Shown: piece after piece, positions 53,043-62,513 of the stretch | Numbering within the stretch: position 1 is the first letter of the stretch | How the letters are laid out: each line of letters opens with the position of its first letter | DNA from: Lentibacillus jeotgali | GTDB taxonomy: Bacteria; Bacillota; Bacilli; Bacillales; Amphibacillaceae | Assembly: GCF_000224785.1 (NCBI RefSeq) | Contig: NZ_AGAV01000013.1 | Coordinates: 62,001-126,000, forward strand | Length of the DNA: 64,000 nt | Direction: 5' to 3' | Notes under the pieces: generated by a model | What the model was told of the DNA's origin: nothing | What the model saw: only the letters and a program-made list of their open reading frames with translations | Database searches by the model: none | Translations under genes and position numbers: made by a program

Positions 53043-54122
53043 TTATGAATGATTTTGTGCAAGTTCTTTTTGAAAGTCATACAAATATTCCAATAAATCT
53101 TCATCGCTTATTTCCATTAACGCTGGTTTGGTCATATCTTCTAAAAGTACCATTTGAATTGTAGTGCGTAATGTTTTTTTATCTTTTTTCATTTTTAACA
53201 GTATATCCTCCGGCTCTATATCAGGTATATTTAGTGGATACCCATTTTGTTTAAGCCAGGAAACCAACTGTTCATACGGGAGTTCCGCGGAAAATGCTTT
53301 TTTACTTACCCTGAAAGCAAACAGCATCCCCAGTGCTACTGATTCCCCATGTGTTCGGTATCCATACCCTTGTAGTGACTCCAGAGCATGTCCCAATGTG
53401 TGGCCGAGATTAAGATGCTTTCGGATACCTGATTCACGCTCATCGACCTCCACAATTCCGGCTTTGATGTCGATGCCTCTAAGTAATTTGCCGGAAAGGT
53501 CCTGACTGGATAGTGCGGAAAGATCATCCTTGATTAATGAATGATATAAGTCCTCATCCGCCAGCAAGGCTTCTTTCAGCAGTTCTGCATAACCGGATCT
53601 GATTTCATGATCAGGCAATGTATGAAGGGTCTGAACATCATAGATCACAGCAGCGGGAGCATGAAAGCTGCCGATCAGGTTTTTTCCCTGTTCATGATTG
53701 ATGGCGACTTTTCCGCCTACACTGCTGTCATGAGCAAGGATTGTTGTCGGCATTTGAATGAAGTCGATCCCCCGCATGAATGTAGCAGCAGCAAAACCTG
53801 CGACGTCGCCGACAACCCCGCCTCCAAGTGCGATCATAACCGACTGTCTATCAAGGCCATACTCAATTGCTTTTGTATGCAGCTGATAAAACGTATTAAT
53901 GCTTTTGGCTCTCTCTCCCGCCGGAATCACATGGGAAAAAACAGTTTCCTTTGACAGACTTTTCTCGACATCCGGCAAATAACGGGCAGCAACCGTTTCA
54001 TCTGTAATGATTAAAATGGATGAATAGGACTTAGGCAAATACCGGCATATTTCGTGCCGAAGATTTTCCCCGATATAAACAGGATAAGAATGAGATGCTG
54101 CCGTAATATTAGTTTCTTCCAT
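53043..54122 (-). CDS. aroB: 3-dehydroquinate synthase AroB
   Basis: NAD- and metal-dependent enzyme making 3-dehydroquinate from DAHP. The 359-residue protein shows ALGGGVVGDVAGFAAATFMRG, PTTILAHDSSVGGKVAINHE and LNLGHTLGHALE with the zinc ligand His pair. The ATG at 54122 overlaps the aroC stop (ATGA) and has AAGGTG upstream. No aroH follows before hisC. Confidence 0.96.
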   Translation of the reverse strand: MEETNITAASHSYPVYIGENLRHEICRYLPKSYSSILIITDETVAARYLPDVEKSLSKETVFSHVIPAGERAKSINTFYQLHTKAIEYGLDRQSVMIALGGGVVGDVAGFAAATFMRGIDFIQMPTTILAHDSSVGGKVAINHEQGKNLIGSFHAPAAVIYDVQTLHTLPDHEIRSGYAELLKEALLADEDLYHSLIKDDLSALSSQDLSGKLLRGIDIKAGIVEVDERESGIRKHLNLGHTLGHALESLQGYGYRTHGESVALGMLFAFRVSKKAFSAELPYEQLVSWLKQNGYPLNIPDIEPEDILLKMKKDKKTLRTTIQMVLLEDMTKPALMEISDEDLLEYLYDFQKELAQNHS

Positions 54123-55294
54123 CAGAAGCACCTTATTTCTTCCCGATAATTGTCAATTGCCTGCTTAAGTTTTGGAAACTGATCACTTGGAAATTGTTCG
54201 GTGATGGCTTTTGCTACTTCAAAGGCGACAATATGTTCCATGACAACTGACGCCGCTGGTACTGCACAGGAATCTGACCGTTCAATGCTTGCGTTGAATG
54301 GTTCTTTTGATTCGATGTCAACACTTTGGAGCGGTTTATAAAGTGTAGGTATCGGCTTCATGACACCTTTAACGACAATAGGCATTCCGGTAGTCATGCC
54401 GCCTTCAAACCCGCCGAGACGATTTGTTTTCCGGTAGTATCCCTCCGTTTCATCCCAGGCAATTTCATCGTGCACTTCACTGCCATTTTTCCGCGCTGCT
54501 TCAAATCCGAGTCCGAACTCGACGCCTTTAAAAGCGTTGATGCTGATGACACTTCCTGCTATCCTGCTGTCAAGTTTCCGGTCGTACTGGACATATGATC
54601 CAAGACCTGCCGGGACCCCTTCAACAAATACCTCCGCAACACCGCCAATGGAATCACCATCTTTTTTAGCCTGATCGATGGCGTCCATCATGTCCTGCTC
54701 GACCTCTTTATCCAATGTACGGACCGGCGATTCTTCAGACAACTGCTGCCGTTCTGTCATTGTCAAGTCAGGCTGGTCGCCAGCAATGATACCACCTATT
54801 TCTTTGACATAACCGGAGACCTGAATACCTAGATGTCTCAGCAGTGTTTTAGCAACAGCTCCGGCAGCTACCCGGGCGGCTGTTTCTCTTGCCGAAGAAC
54901 GTTCCAGCACATTGCGCATATCCCGATGGCCGTATTTTAATGCGCCATTGAGATCAGCATGTCCCGGTCTGGGCCGTGATACAGTCCTTCTTAATTTCCT
55001 GTCGGCTCCTTCTTCAATCGGATGTTCTCCCATTATATCCACCCAATGTTTGAAATCATCATTATGTATAACCAATGAAATTGGTGATCCGAGTGTGTAA
55101 CCATGCCGAACCCCGCTGGTAATTTCAGCCATGTCTTTCTCGATTTGCATCCGTTTACCGCGGCCATGACCTTTTTGTCTCCGGCGCAGTGAATGATTAA
55201 TATCATCCTGCAGCAAAGGCATATTGGCTGGGATACCTTCAATTACTGTTGTTAATTGCTTGCCATGTGATTCTCCTGCTGTCAGATAACGCAT
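54122..55294 (-). CDS. aroC: Chorismate synthase (aroF in Bacillus naming)
   Basis: Last shikimate step, FMN-dependent. The 390-residue enzyme has [47 protein letters not shown] and [15 protein letters not shown], all typical. The 3' part [15 protein letters not shown] is also clear. RBS AAAGGAGG. It starts the aromatic cluster; cheR, which precedes it in B. subtilis, is missing, and the ndk terminator lies upstream. Confidence 0.97.
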   Translation of the reverse strand: MRYLTAGESHGKQLTTVIEGIPANMPLLQDDINHSLRRRQKGHGRGKRMQIEKDMAEITSGVRHGYTLGSPISLVIHNDDFKHWVDIMGEHPIEEGADRKLRRTVSRPRPGHADLNGALKYGHRDMRNVLERSSARETAARVAAGAVAKTLLRHLGIQVSGYVKEIGGIIAGDQPDLTMTERQQLSEESPVRTLDKEVEQDMMDAIDQAKKDGDSIGGVAEVFVEGVPAGLGSYVQYDRKLDSRIAGSVISINAFKGVEFGLGFEAARKNGSEVHDEIAWDETEGYYRKTNRLGGFEGGMTTGMPIVVKGVMKPIPTLYKPLQSVDIESKEPFNASIERSDSCAVPAASVVMEHIVAFEVAKAITEQFPSDQFPKLKQAIDNYREEIRCF

Positions 55295-55441
55295 GGAACA
55301 TCCTCCTTTACAAAATTCATTCTTTAATTATTTGTATTACTATATCATAAATTGACTATTTTTTGTTGCACTTTAAGAAATTTTGAAATTTGATAGGGTC
55401 AAAGTATGTAAAAACTGATACTGTTATGTGCCCCGATACAC

Positions 55442-55470
55442 AAAAGCCCCCGTTCTTAAAAACGGAGGTT
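55442..55470 (-). terminator. Terminator of ndk
   Basis: Minus-strand CCTCCGTT pairs (with one G-U) with AACGGGGG, then CTTTTG follows. Confidence 0.75.
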
Positions 55471-55513
55471 CTAATGAATCTTCTATAAAAGTTGTTGTTG
55501 GAATGGCTATGTT

Positions 55514-55960
55514 TTAATAAATCCACTCACTGTCCTGTTTGGTATAAGTCACGATTTCCTTGCTGTTGAAAAACAGACCGATTTCCTTTTCTGCGCTTTC
55601 AGGCGAATCGGAACCATGGATAATATTTTTTCCTACTGTCATGCCATAATCACCACGGATCGTTCCGGGTGCTGCTTCAAGCGGGTTTGTTTTCCCCATC
55701 ATGTCACGGGCTATAGAAATAACATTTTCACCTTCCCAGACCATGGCAAATACTGGTCCTGATGTGATAAATTCGACTAATTCACCGAAAAATGGCTTGT
55801 CCTTATGTTCCCCATAGTGCGTTTTAGCCAATTCATCAGTTATTTGCATTAATTTAGCACCTGTCAGTTTAAAACCCTTTCGTTCAAAACGGTTTACAAT
55901 TTCACCTGTTAAATTACGCTGGACACCATCCGGTTTTACCATTAGAAATGTTTGTTCCAT
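55514..55960 (-). CDS. ndk: Nucleoside diphosphate kinase
   Basis: Balances nucleoside triphosphate pools. The 148-residue enzyme has [17 protein letters not shown], the P-loop-free active-site segments [23 protein letters not shown] (split here as [13 protein letters not shown]) and the phospho-His in [16 protein letters not shown]. The ATG at 55960 follows AGAGGTG. It lies downstream of hepT with about 80 bp between. Confidence 0.96.
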   Translation of the reverse strand: MEQTFLMVKPDGVQRNLTGEIVNRFERKGFKLTGAKLMQITDELAKTHYGEHKDKPFFGELVEFITSGPVFAMVWEGENVISIARDMMGKTNPLEAAPGTIRGDYGMTVGKNIIHGSDSPESAEKEIGLFFNSKEIVTYTKQDSEWIY

Positions 55961-56039
55961 TCTCTGCACCTCTTTTGTATGTATTTTCTTTTGTCAACCG
56001 TTAAAATTTTAACAAATATTCACCTGAATAACAATCAAT

Positions 56040-57011
56040 CTATGATCGTCTCCTGCCAATATACTTTGCGATACTCTGAAGTGTATGTTTTGCCTTATAA
56101 TCCGGTATTCCATCCAGTTCTTTTAATGCTTTTTGCAAATAATGATCACTGATACGGTATGATTGCTGGATCGCATCGGTTTTCTTCAGTTCTACAATTA
56201 TCTGACCCATATCGCGCTCATTTACTTGCTCCGGATTAGAAAACGTATCCATTAAGCGCGTGTAAAATGACGTATCTTTCATAGCAAACAGAACAGGAAG
56301 TGTAACATTCCCCTGCAGGAGGTCATTTCCGGCTGGTTTGCCCAATTCGGTCTCAGACGCTGTGAAATCAAGGATATCATCGATGATCTGATAAGACATC
56401 CCGATGTAATAGCCATAACGGAATAATCTTTGGGCGTTTTCCGCCGGTGTATCTGAAGCAATTGCACCCAGTTTACAGCTGGTGGCGATTAATAAGGCGG
56501 TCTTTCGTTTAATTCTTCGCAAATAATCACGCAAATTCTGATCCCAATTATACTTATCTCTGATCTGCTCAATCTCACCTGCAGAGAGTTGAACCATCGT
56601 TTTGGAGAGTACGCGATGTGCAGCCGGATTTGAGAGTGTTGTAATATTTTCAAGCGCCCGGGCTAAAATGAAATCACCGGTATACATCGCAACGCGGTTG
56701 CCATATAACTGTTTGATAGTAGGTTTTCCGCGGCGCAAAGGGGCATCGTCAATCACATCATCATGCACCAGTGATGCCATATGTATCAGTTCAAGTGATA
56801 CAGCAACTGTCTTTGTCCGGTCAATATCGAAATTTCCAAGCTGTCCGCATAACAAGACAAAAACAGGGCGGATTCTTTTTCCCCCTGCCTGCAGCAACCT
56901 TGTGGAAGATTCACGTAATATATCGTGATCGGATTGAATTGCCTCAGTTAAAGCATGTTCAATTATATCCAGTTCTTTTTTTAGATGCCCGTATGTTTTC
57001 GTTAGTTTCAT
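56040..57011 (-). CDS. hepT: Heptaprenyl diphosphate synthase subunit II HepT
   Basis: Catalytic subunit that makes the C35 side chain of menaquinone-7. The 323-residue trans-prenyltransferase has both aspartate motifs, LVHDDVIDDAPLRRG and QIIDDILDFTASETELGKP. The ATG at 57011 follows AAGGTG and the end is IGRRRS. It works with HepS encoded two genes upstream; menG lies between, as in B. subtilis. Confidence 0.96.
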   Translation of the reverse strand: MKLTKTYGHLKKELDIIEHALTEAIQSDHDILRESSTRLLQAGGKRIRPVFVLLCGQLGNFDIDRTKTVAVSLELIHMASLVHDDVIDDAPLRRGKPTIKQLYGNRVAMYTGDFILARALENITTLSNPAAHRVLSKTMVQLSAGEIEQIRDKYNWDQNLRDYLRRIKRKTALLIATSCKLGAIASDTPAENAQRLFRYGYYIGMSYQIIDDILDFTASETELGKPAGNDLLQGNVTLPVLFAMKDTSFYTRLMDTFSNPEQVNERDMGQIIVELKKTDAIQQSYRISDHYLQKALKELDGIPDYKAKHTLQSIAKYIGRRRS

Positions 57012-57029
57012 GCATGTCACCTTTTATCG

Positions 57030-57737
57030 TCATTCTTTTGTACCCATATGCATGGCAGCCACACCGCCTGTATATTGTTTTACGCTTACCCGGGAAAAAC
57101 CGGCTGAATAAAACATTTGCTTCAGTTTTTGTTTATTGGGGAAATTTTTTGCTGACTCGTGCAGCCAGGCATATTCCTCATAGCTTTTGGCAAACATTTT
57201 TCCTAATAAAGGCATAATAAAGCGGAAATACAAATAGTAGCCCTGACGGAATCCAATCAGTGTCGGCTGTGATGTTTCAAGACATACTGCTTTGCCTCCG
57301 GGCTTTACGACCCGGTACATTTCTTCTAACACCGTCATGTAGTCAGGAACATTACGTAAACCAAACCCGATTGTAACATAGTCGAATGTGTTGTCATCGA
57401 ATGGCAGCTTCATTGCATTCCCCTGGAGAAAAGACAGCTGTTTGTATTGCAGGGATTCATTTTTCTTCTCGGCGACCGACAACATATTATTGCTGAAATC
57501 AAGGCCGATAACCTTTCCGCTGCTGCCAACTGCTTCAGCGAGTGAAATCGACCAGTCACCGGTTCCGCAACATACATCAAGTGCCGCAGAACCTTCTTCA
57601 ACAGCCATACGCTTCATGACATCCTTGCGCCATGCTTTATGACGCTGAAACGAAATGATTGAATTCATGGAATCGTATTGACCGTATATTTTTTCAAAAA
57701 CGTTATGAACCCGTTCCTCTTTAGATTGCTGCTGCAT
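57030..57737 (-). CDS. menG: Demethylmenaquinone methyltransferase
   Basis: SAM enzyme adding the last methyl group of menaquinone (also called menH or ubiE in other schemes). The 235-residue protein has [39 protein letters not shown], the family [10 protein letters not shown] and a C-terminal [11 protein letters not shown]. Its ATG is 4 bp after the hepS stop. Menaquinone serves both the nar and qcr chains in this window. Confidence 0.96.
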   Translation of the reverse strand: MQQQSKEERVHNVFEKIYGQYDSMNSIISFQRHKAWRKDVMKRMAVEEGSAALDVCCGTGDWSISLAEAVGSSGKVIGLDFSNNMLSVAEKKNESLQYKQLSFLQGNAMKLPFDDNTFDYVTIGFGLRNVPDYMTVLEEMYRVVKPGGKAVCLETSQPTLIGFRQGYYLYFRFIMPLLGKMFAKSYEEYAWLHESAKNFPNKQKLKQMFYSAGFSRVSVKQYTGGVAAMHMGTKE

Positions 57738-57740
57738 AGA

Positions 57741-58529
57741 TTACCCTTCTTCCGCCATTGAACTATTATTTTCTTTTATGGCACTCCTCATCCAGCTTCT
57801 GATAGATGAAAGATGTGCCGGAAAATGAGCAAGACTATCCCCAAGGTTTGATGATTCCTTTCGGATGAATGATTCAATGGCATCCAGAGCTTCCTTATGG
57901 CTGTTTGCCGGGAATTGTGCAGCCCAGGTTCCCAAAGCCGCTTCAAGTCCCGAATCCCCGGCGGAATTCCTAGCATTGATTAATCGTTTCGTAATTAACC
58001 ATTCCGCTGCAATGCCACTGATGATGGACTCTCCTGCAAATGCCGCAATCCGGGTAATCAGAAGCGTTTCTACCTGTTTAAAAACATGGATAAACGTTTC
58101 AGCTGAAGAGATATCTTTATAATATAATTGCATTTTGCATTCGTTAATATCTGTAATGGCCGTGGCCAGTACCTGAATCATTCTGACTTCTTCAATTTCT
58201 GAAAGAAGAAAGTAATATAAGCCACTATAATAGTCTCCTGCCAGCACGGCTAATTGTTTTGATTTTTCATCGTTTTCTTCCGGCAGAATATCATCTGAAT
58301 TTTGAACTGAATCATGTGTATCCAGTGCCATCTGGATAAGCATTGCCGTAACGATATATCTTTCCTTTTTATATTCCGGTAAAGAGGTATTATTTAAAAT
58401 GAAGGTTAAAACATGTAATTTATCCTCATTTAAAGCAGGTGTCTTTACATATTGTTCGATATAGGCATGATGCATTTTTTCTTTTATTAATGCCTTAAGC
58501 TTATCTATTTCAATGTTGGATGTTTGCAA
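57741..58529 (-). CDS. hepS: Heptaprenyl diphosphate synthase subunit I HepS
   Basis: Regulatory subunit of heptaprenyl diphosphate synthase, sets the chain length. From the TTG at 58529 the protein is 262 residues, and its first 28 residues align in length with B. subtilis HepS (MQDIYGTL there, LQTSNIEI here). AGGTGG is just upstream. An ATG at 58568 is open but lies six bases after a TATAAT box, so it would be too close to that promoter's start. Core motifs include ERYIVTAMLIQMALDTHDSV and LAGDYYSGLYYFLLSE. Confidence 0.9.
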   Translation of the reverse strand: MQTSNIEIDKLKALIKEKMHHAYIEQYVKTPALNEDKLHVLTFILNNTSLPEYKKERYIVTAMLIQMALDTHDSVQNSDDILPEENDEKSKQLAVLAGDYYSGLYYFLLSEIEEVRMIQVLATAITDINECKMQLYYKDISSAETFIHVFKQVETLLITRIAAFAGESIISGIAAEWLITKRLINARNSAGDSGLEAALGTWAAQFPANSHKEALDAIESFIRKESSNLGDSLAHFPAHLSSIRSWMRSAIKENNSSMAEEG

Positions 58530-58632
58530 AACAACCACCTGTACCCTTTCATCCATTTCAGAAATCATACTGCTATTATAGCATAATCTGTGTGTGTTCC
58601 GTAACTATAAAGCTAAGCTTGCGCATTATCCG

Positions 58633-58845
58633 TTAATCATTGCTCATTTCGCCATGACTGGTCTGTATAACAGCTTTTCCCCTGACTTTAACAGCTGAGG
58701 TATGCTCCGTGAATTGTGCAATCATCACTTCATTTTCATCCAATTTTTCTGAATGATGGAATCGGGTATCCGAACCCCTGGTTAATCCGATAACATTGAC
58801 ACCATCCTCTAAAGCCTTGATCACAAAAAAATCATTCTGCTCCAA
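58633..58845 (-). CDS. mtrB: Trp RNA-binding attenuation protein TRAP
   Basis: An 11-subunit ring protein that binds RNA with GAG/UAG repeats when tryptophan is present. The 70-residue protein is almost the same as B. subtilis Mtr[21 protein letters not shown], then [20 protein letters not shown] and [20 protein letters not shown]. The start is a TTG at 58845 with AAAGGAG nine bases upstream; the longer frame up to 58917 has no site. The trp operon and mtrA, its usual partners, are absent from the window. Confidence 0.95.
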   Translation of the reverse strand: MEQNDFFVIKALEDGVNVIGLTRGSDTRFHHSEKLDENEVMIAQFTEHTSAVKVRGKAVIQTSHGEMSND

Positions 58846-58942
58846 CGGCAAATACTCCTTTCCGAATAGGTTTAGCGATCTCTTCGAATATAAATTTGAA
58901 ATTGGAAAAATATCCATCTATGTACATTGCTGGGAAACGCAG

Positions 58943-58967
58943 CTTGTCGCTAAGCTTTAATGGTGAA
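58943..58967 (-). repeat. Hairpin repeat, second copy of the pair
   Basis: CTTGTCGCTAAGCTTTAATG and the five bases GTGAA match the copy at 44656-44680 at 22 of 25 positions. TCGCTA can still pair with TGGTGA by G-U pairs. Confidence 0.65.
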
Positions 58968-58970
58968 TAT

Positions 58971-59034
58971 GCAGTTAAGAAAGTATTTGTACTTTCTTAA
59001 CTGCCAAAAAAAGAGCACGCAATCACGTGCCCTT
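58971..59034 (-). terminator. Tandem hairpins after hbs
   Basis: On the minus strand GGGCACG/CGTGCTC followed by TTTTTTT (59032-59006) is a standard terminator. It is followed by a perfect 14-bp stem GCAGTTAAGAAAGT/ACTTTCTTAACTGC (59004-58971) that may protect the RNA end. Confidence 0.85.
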
Positions 59035-59061
59035 TTGCTATAAGCCCTATGTAAGAAAATA

Positions 59062-59334
59062 TTATTTAACACTTTCTTTAAGGGCTTTCCCTGGTTTGAA
59101 TGCAGGAACCTTGCTTGCAGGAATTTTAATTTCTTCCCCTGTTTGCGGGTTACGTCCTTTACGTTCAGAACGCTCGCGTACTTCAAAGTTCCCAAAGCCA
59201 ATAAGTTGTACTTTTTCACCTTGTTTAAGTGAATCCATGACAGATTCGAAAACTGCATCTACAGCTTTTGTAGCATCTTTTTTGGAAAGGTCGCTTTTTT
59301 CTGCAACAGCGTTTACCAAGTCTGTTTTATTCAT
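59062..59334 (-). CDS. hbs: DNA-binding protein HU (HBsu)
   Basis: The main nucleoid protein, 90 residues. [40 protein letters not shown] (split by the arm), [20 protein letters not shown] are all family features, with the proline at the tip of the DNA-binding arm. The ATG at 59334 follows GGAGGAGGTG. Its place between spoIVA and mtrB is that of B. subtilis hbs, but mtrA is missing. Confidence 0.97.
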   Translation of the reverse strand: MNKTDLVNAVAEKSDLSKKDATKAVDAVFESVMDSLKQGEKVQLIGFGNFEVRERSERKGRNPQTGEEIKIPASKVPAFKPGKALKESVK

Positions 59335-59670
59335 GACATTCACCTCCTCCCGAAGTGTCTTTTACGACATTGGAACAAATTGTTAACTTACTCTCATTTG
59401 TTCCCGAATTGCCTTTTTTTATACCTAATGTCACCAAATTGATTGATGACAAGGCTTATATTAACCGACATTGGAACAAAATTCAACAATAAATGCCTAA
59501 TTTATCGGGTTTTTGTTCATTTTTGGCTATAATCCCCGATAAATGTGGTGATTATAGTCTGAACAGTTTGAAGATTAATGCTACAATATCCTTATTATGA
59601 TATACGACATAAAAGCCTATTCTCCTGCCTCTGAGAGAAAAAAATTATATTTTTCTCCCCATTAATAAAA
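59335..59670. other. Regulatory gap upstream of hbs
   Basis: This 330-bp AT-rich gap carries the hbs promoter and two copies of CGACATTGGAACAAA (59365-59379 and 59466-59480). No gene is supported in it. Confidence 0.6.
59458..59486 (-). promoter_or_regulatory. Promoter of hbs with repeated spacer motif
   Basis: Minus-strand TTGAAT (59486-59481) and TAATAT (59463-59458) with a 17-bp spacer holding TTTGTTCCAATGTCG. The same 15 bases recur 101 bp further downstream, at 59379-59365, next to a weaker TTAACA/TAAAAG pair. Confidence 0.6.
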
Positions 59671-59702
59671 CAAAAAAATAGCAACTATGTATAGCTGCTA
59701 TA
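59671..59702 (-). terminator. Terminator of spoIVA
   Basis: Minus-strand ATAGCA-G-CTAT-loop-ATAG-T-TGCTAT followed by TTTTTTTG. It overlaps the spoIVA stop codon. Confidence 0.8.
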
Positions 59703-61176
59703 AAATAATGGCTATTAACCCGCCGGATCCTTCGTTGATAATCCGTTCCAGTGTATCTTTTAATTTGTATCTTGCATTTTCCGGCATCAATGAGATCTTC
59801 GCTTGAATACCTTCTCTGACAATTGAGCTCAATGACCTTCCAAAAATGTCTGATTCCCATATGGACAATGGGTCTTCTTCAAAGTCCTGCATTAAATATC
59901 TTACTAATTCTTCGCTTTGTTTTTCAGTGCCAATAATAGGCGCAAATTCAGACTCAACTTCAACTTTTACCATATGAATGGACGGGGCAATGGCTTTAAG
60001 TCTGACACCAAACCGGGAGCCCTGGCGGATGATTTCCGGTTCATCCAATTTCATATCCTCCAGTGTAGGTGCTGCAATACCATAACCGGTCTGTTTAACC
60101 ATTTGCAGGGCCCCTGCTACTTGGTCATACTCGCGCTTGGCATGCGCAAAGTTCTGCATAAGCTCTAGCAAATGGTCTTTCCCCCTGATCTCTTCACCGA
60201 CGATTTCTTTCAGCACTTCGTCATACAAGTAATCCGGAGCATGCAAGTCTATTTCTGCTATCCCGTCCCCCATTTCAATTCCAGCTATATTTGCTTTATC
60301 GATATAGTCGTAATCGGCGAAATGGTCTACTATGTGGTCAACATCCCTGAGCCGTCTTATGTTCTTCACAGTCGACTGGATCGCATCCTGATAGTTGCGC
60401 TGCAGCCAATGTTCCTCATTAAGCACCATTACCCAGCTTGGAAGATTCACATTAACTTCCAGCACCGGGAATTCATATAGAGCTTCACGCATGACATTGT
60501 AAACATCATGTTCAGTCATTGTTTCTACATTCATTGCCACGACCGGGATGTCATATTCCTCCGCTAGTTCCTGGCGCAATAGTTCTGTTTCCTGACTTGT
60601 CGGCCGTGCTGAGTTGATAACCAAAATAAATGGCTTGCCGACTTCTTTCATTTCTTCCACGATCTTTTCTTCCGGTTCCTGATAATCTGCCCGTGCTATC
60701 TCCCCGAACGTTCCATCAGTCGTGACAACGACACCGATGGTTGAATGCTCCTGAATAACTTTTCTTGTTCCGATTTCAGCCGCATCATGGAAAGGTATCG
60801 GGTCTTCATACCATGGTGTATTAATCATTCTCGGCCCATTTTCATCCTCAAACCCTTTGGCACTTTCAACAGCATACCCGACGCAATCCACCAGACGGAC
60901 GTTGACATCAAGCCCTTCATCAACATGCATTGATACTGACTGATTTGGAATAAATTTAGGCTCAGTTGTCATAATTGTCTTTCCGGCTGCACTTTGCGGT
61001 AGTTCGTCCTGAGCTCTGCCGCGTTCACTTTCATCTGCAATGTTCGGCAGAACGCCTAACTCCATGAAATGCTTAATAAAAGTTGATTTTCCGGTCCGGA
61101 CAGCTCCTACAATACCAAGATAAATATCTCCATTCGTCCGTTTTGAAATATCATTGAAAATATCAACTCTCTCCAA
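59698..61176 (-). CDS. spoIVA: Spore coat morphogenetic ATPase SpoIVA
   Basis: Forms the basement layer of the spore coat on the forespore surface in the mother cell, polymerising with ATP hydrolysis. From the TTG at 61176 it is 492 residues, the same length as in B. subtilis. It starts ERVDIFNDISKRTNGDIYLG and has the Walker A VVGAVRTGKSTFIK-like loop (GAVRTGKST), plus PFILVINSARPT. The conserved end is LIAIIL. GGGAGGGG precedes the TTG. A possible sigma-E promoter is at 61239-61268. Confidence 0.97.
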   Translation of the reverse strand: MERVDIFNDISKRTNGDIYLGIVGAVRTGKSTFIKHFMELGVLPNIADESERGRAQDELPQSAAGKTIMTTEPKFIPNQSVSMHVDEGLDVNVRLVDCVGYAVESAKGFEDENGPRMINTPWYEDPIPFHDAAEIGTRKVIQEHSTIGVVVTTDGTFGEIARADYQEPEEKIVEEMKEVGKPFILVINSARPTSQETELLRQELAEEYDIPVVAMNVETMTEHDVYNVMREALYEFPVLEVNVNLPSWVMVLNEEHWLQRNYQDAIQSTVKNIRRLRDVDHIVDHFADYDYIDKANIAGIEMGDGIAEIDLHAPDYLYDEVLKEIVGEEIRGKDHLLELMQNFAHAKREYDQVAGALQMVKQTGYGIAAPTLEDMKLDEPEIIRQGSRFGVRLKAIAPSIHMVKVEVESEFAPIIGTEKQSEELVRYLMQDFEEDPLSIWESDIFGRSLSSIVREGIQAKISLMPENARYKLKDTLERIINEGSGGLIAIIL

Positions 61177-61238
61177 ATGATCCCCTCCCAATCTCCTTTT
61201 CAAGAATCAAAAACACCCTACGTATTATTGACATTACA

Positions 61239-61268
61239 AGTCTATGATGTTGTCCTATCAAATTATGA
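61239..61268 (-). promoter_or_regulatory. Possible sigma-E promoter of spoIVA
   Basis: Minus-strand TCATAAT (61268-61262) and CATAGACT (61246-61239), 15 bp apart, fit the sigma-E pattern ATA-N16-18-CATANNNT. spoIVA is sigma-E driven in B. subtilis. Confidence 0.6.
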
Positions 61269-61319
61269 CTTAATTATTCCTGAAAGAGGCAAAAAGATAT
61301 AAAACGTTTATAAAATGAA

Positions 61320-61360
61320 ATAAATCCCTTGCAACACAATATATGTCACAAGGGATTTAT
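61320..61360 (-). terminator. Terminator of yphF
   Basis: AAATCCCTTG pairs with CAAGGGATTT around a 17-base loop; on the minus strand ATTTC follows. Confidence 0.7.
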
Positions 61361-61374
61361 TATGATGATTTATT

Positions 61375-62103
61375 TTATTTTGATGATGTATCAAAAACGG
61401 GCTCCCCGTCCCTGAGGGTATATGGTAGCGAATAGGCCGGCACAAACGGTGTGTTTTCCGCTAACAGGTACCGAATGTCATCTCCTTCGTTAAAGTTATG
61501 CTCATACTCGTCAAGAGCACTGGTTAAATCGATACGGTAATCAACATAAAGATTGCCCTCTGTATCCATTATGATTGGAAGGTTTTCCTTGGAATACGGA
61601 CTTTCAACATGAGGCGGGGATTCGAGCCCCAGTTTTTCATGATCTATCCGGAAAATACCATCAGCTATTTCTTCGCCGAACGGGGGATAAATATGTTCGT
61701 TGCGATAAACATTAAGTTTTACAGCAACTTCCCTGATGGCGTCCGATATACGCAAATCAATCAGTTTCACGCGTGGATCATCTTCCGGTGTGATAATGGA
61801 ATACTGATAAATCCCCCCGTTTTGATAGGCAGTACCGGGAATTTCGGTCATAATGTTCTGTTCTTTCAACGCCTGGAAATCAATTAAATATTTTCGAAAC
61901 ACGGGCGTATCACTGGACTTGGTTCGAATCGGCAGCAGTCCTTGGTTCTGTTCATGGTATTGATTCACTGCTGATTGTACTTTTTTCAGCTGCGATTGAT
62001 TCGGCTGTGCATTTTTCGATAATTCGCTATCTGGAAAAAGGCAGCCGGTCAACAGAATTACCATTAATAATGGCCAGAGCAGCCTGATGTATGTATTCTT
62101 CAT
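61375..62103 (-). CDS. yphF: YphF-like lipoprotein
   Basis: A 242-residue lipoprotein with the signal NTYIRLLWPLLMVILLTGC and lipobox LLTGC at about residue 17. The extracytoplasmic part is soluble and has PVFRKYLIDFQALKEQNIMT and YPPFGEEIADGIFRID. It fits B. subtilis YphF (244 residues), which neighbours spoIVA and is made in sporulation. The ATG at 62103 follows GGAGGG. Function is unknown. Confidence 0.87.
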   Translation of the reverse strand: MKNTYIRLLWPLLMVILLTGCLFPDSELSKNAQPNQSQLKKVQSAVNQYHEQNQGLLPIRTKSSDTPVFRKYLIDFQALKEQNIMTEIPGTAYQNGGIYQYSIITPEDDPRVKLIDLRISDAIREVAVKLNVYRNEHIYPPFGEEIADGIFRIDHEKLGLESPPHVESPYSKENLPIIMDTEGNLYVDYRIDLTSALDEYEHNFNEGDDIRYLLAENTPFVPAYSLPYTLRDGEPVFDTSSK

Positions 62104-62116
62104 CACCCTAACCCTC

Positions 62117-62314
62117 CTATGCGGTCGGGCCGCTAAAAACGATATACAAAATGATAATGGCGCCAATGATTAGTGATAAATACGCCAGAAGCGTTACAAT
62201 CGCTGAGAGGACGCCTTTTAATTTATACCTGCTAAGCAATATGAGTCCCATCGCCAGAAGCAATAGTCCCATGCCACCGAATGAGATCCACATATTCAGC
62301 ATGCTTTCGGACAT
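62117..62314 (-). CDS. yphE: YphE, DUF2768 membrane protein
   Basis: A 65-residue protein with two membrane helices (ISFGGMGLLLLAMGLILLS and AYLSLIIGAIIILYIVF) joined by a short basic loop RYKLKGVL. It matches the DUF2768 family, where B. subtilis yphE is next to yphF. It ends 13 bp before yphF, so they likely form one unit. The ATG at 62314 follows AGGAGTG. Function is unknown. Confidence 0.86.
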   Translation of the reverse strand: MSESMLNMWISFGGMGLLLLAMGLILLSRYKLKGVLSAIVTLLAYLSLIIGAIIILYIVFSGPTA

Positions 62315-62375
62315 AACATTCACTCCTATTTAAACATACACGCATTATTATAACATATGAGACGGAGCAAAGACA

Positions 62376-62413
62376 TAAAAAATCCAGGATGAAGGGGGCT
62401 GGCTTCATCCCGG
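62376..62413 (-). terminator. Terminator of the spoVIF-like gene
   Basis: Minus-strand CCGGGATGAAG pairs with CTTCATCCTGG and is followed by ATTTTTTAT. Confidence 0.8.
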
Positions 62414-62513
62414 AATGACTAAATAATACCCACAGCAACTCTATCCATGAATGCTTGTGCGATTTATTTTATGCGAGCATACGAATCAATGTATCCTCAC
62501 TTGCCCAGTTATC

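Noticed and set aside
58846-58917. N-terminal extension of TRAP by 24 residues
   Set aside because: The TTG at 58845 has AAAGGAG and gives the family length; no site exists for the longer ATG and the extension has no counterpart in known TRAP.
58950-59258. Open frame across the hbs 3' end on the minus strand
   Set aside because: It is a different frame of hbs and its terminator with no start signals.
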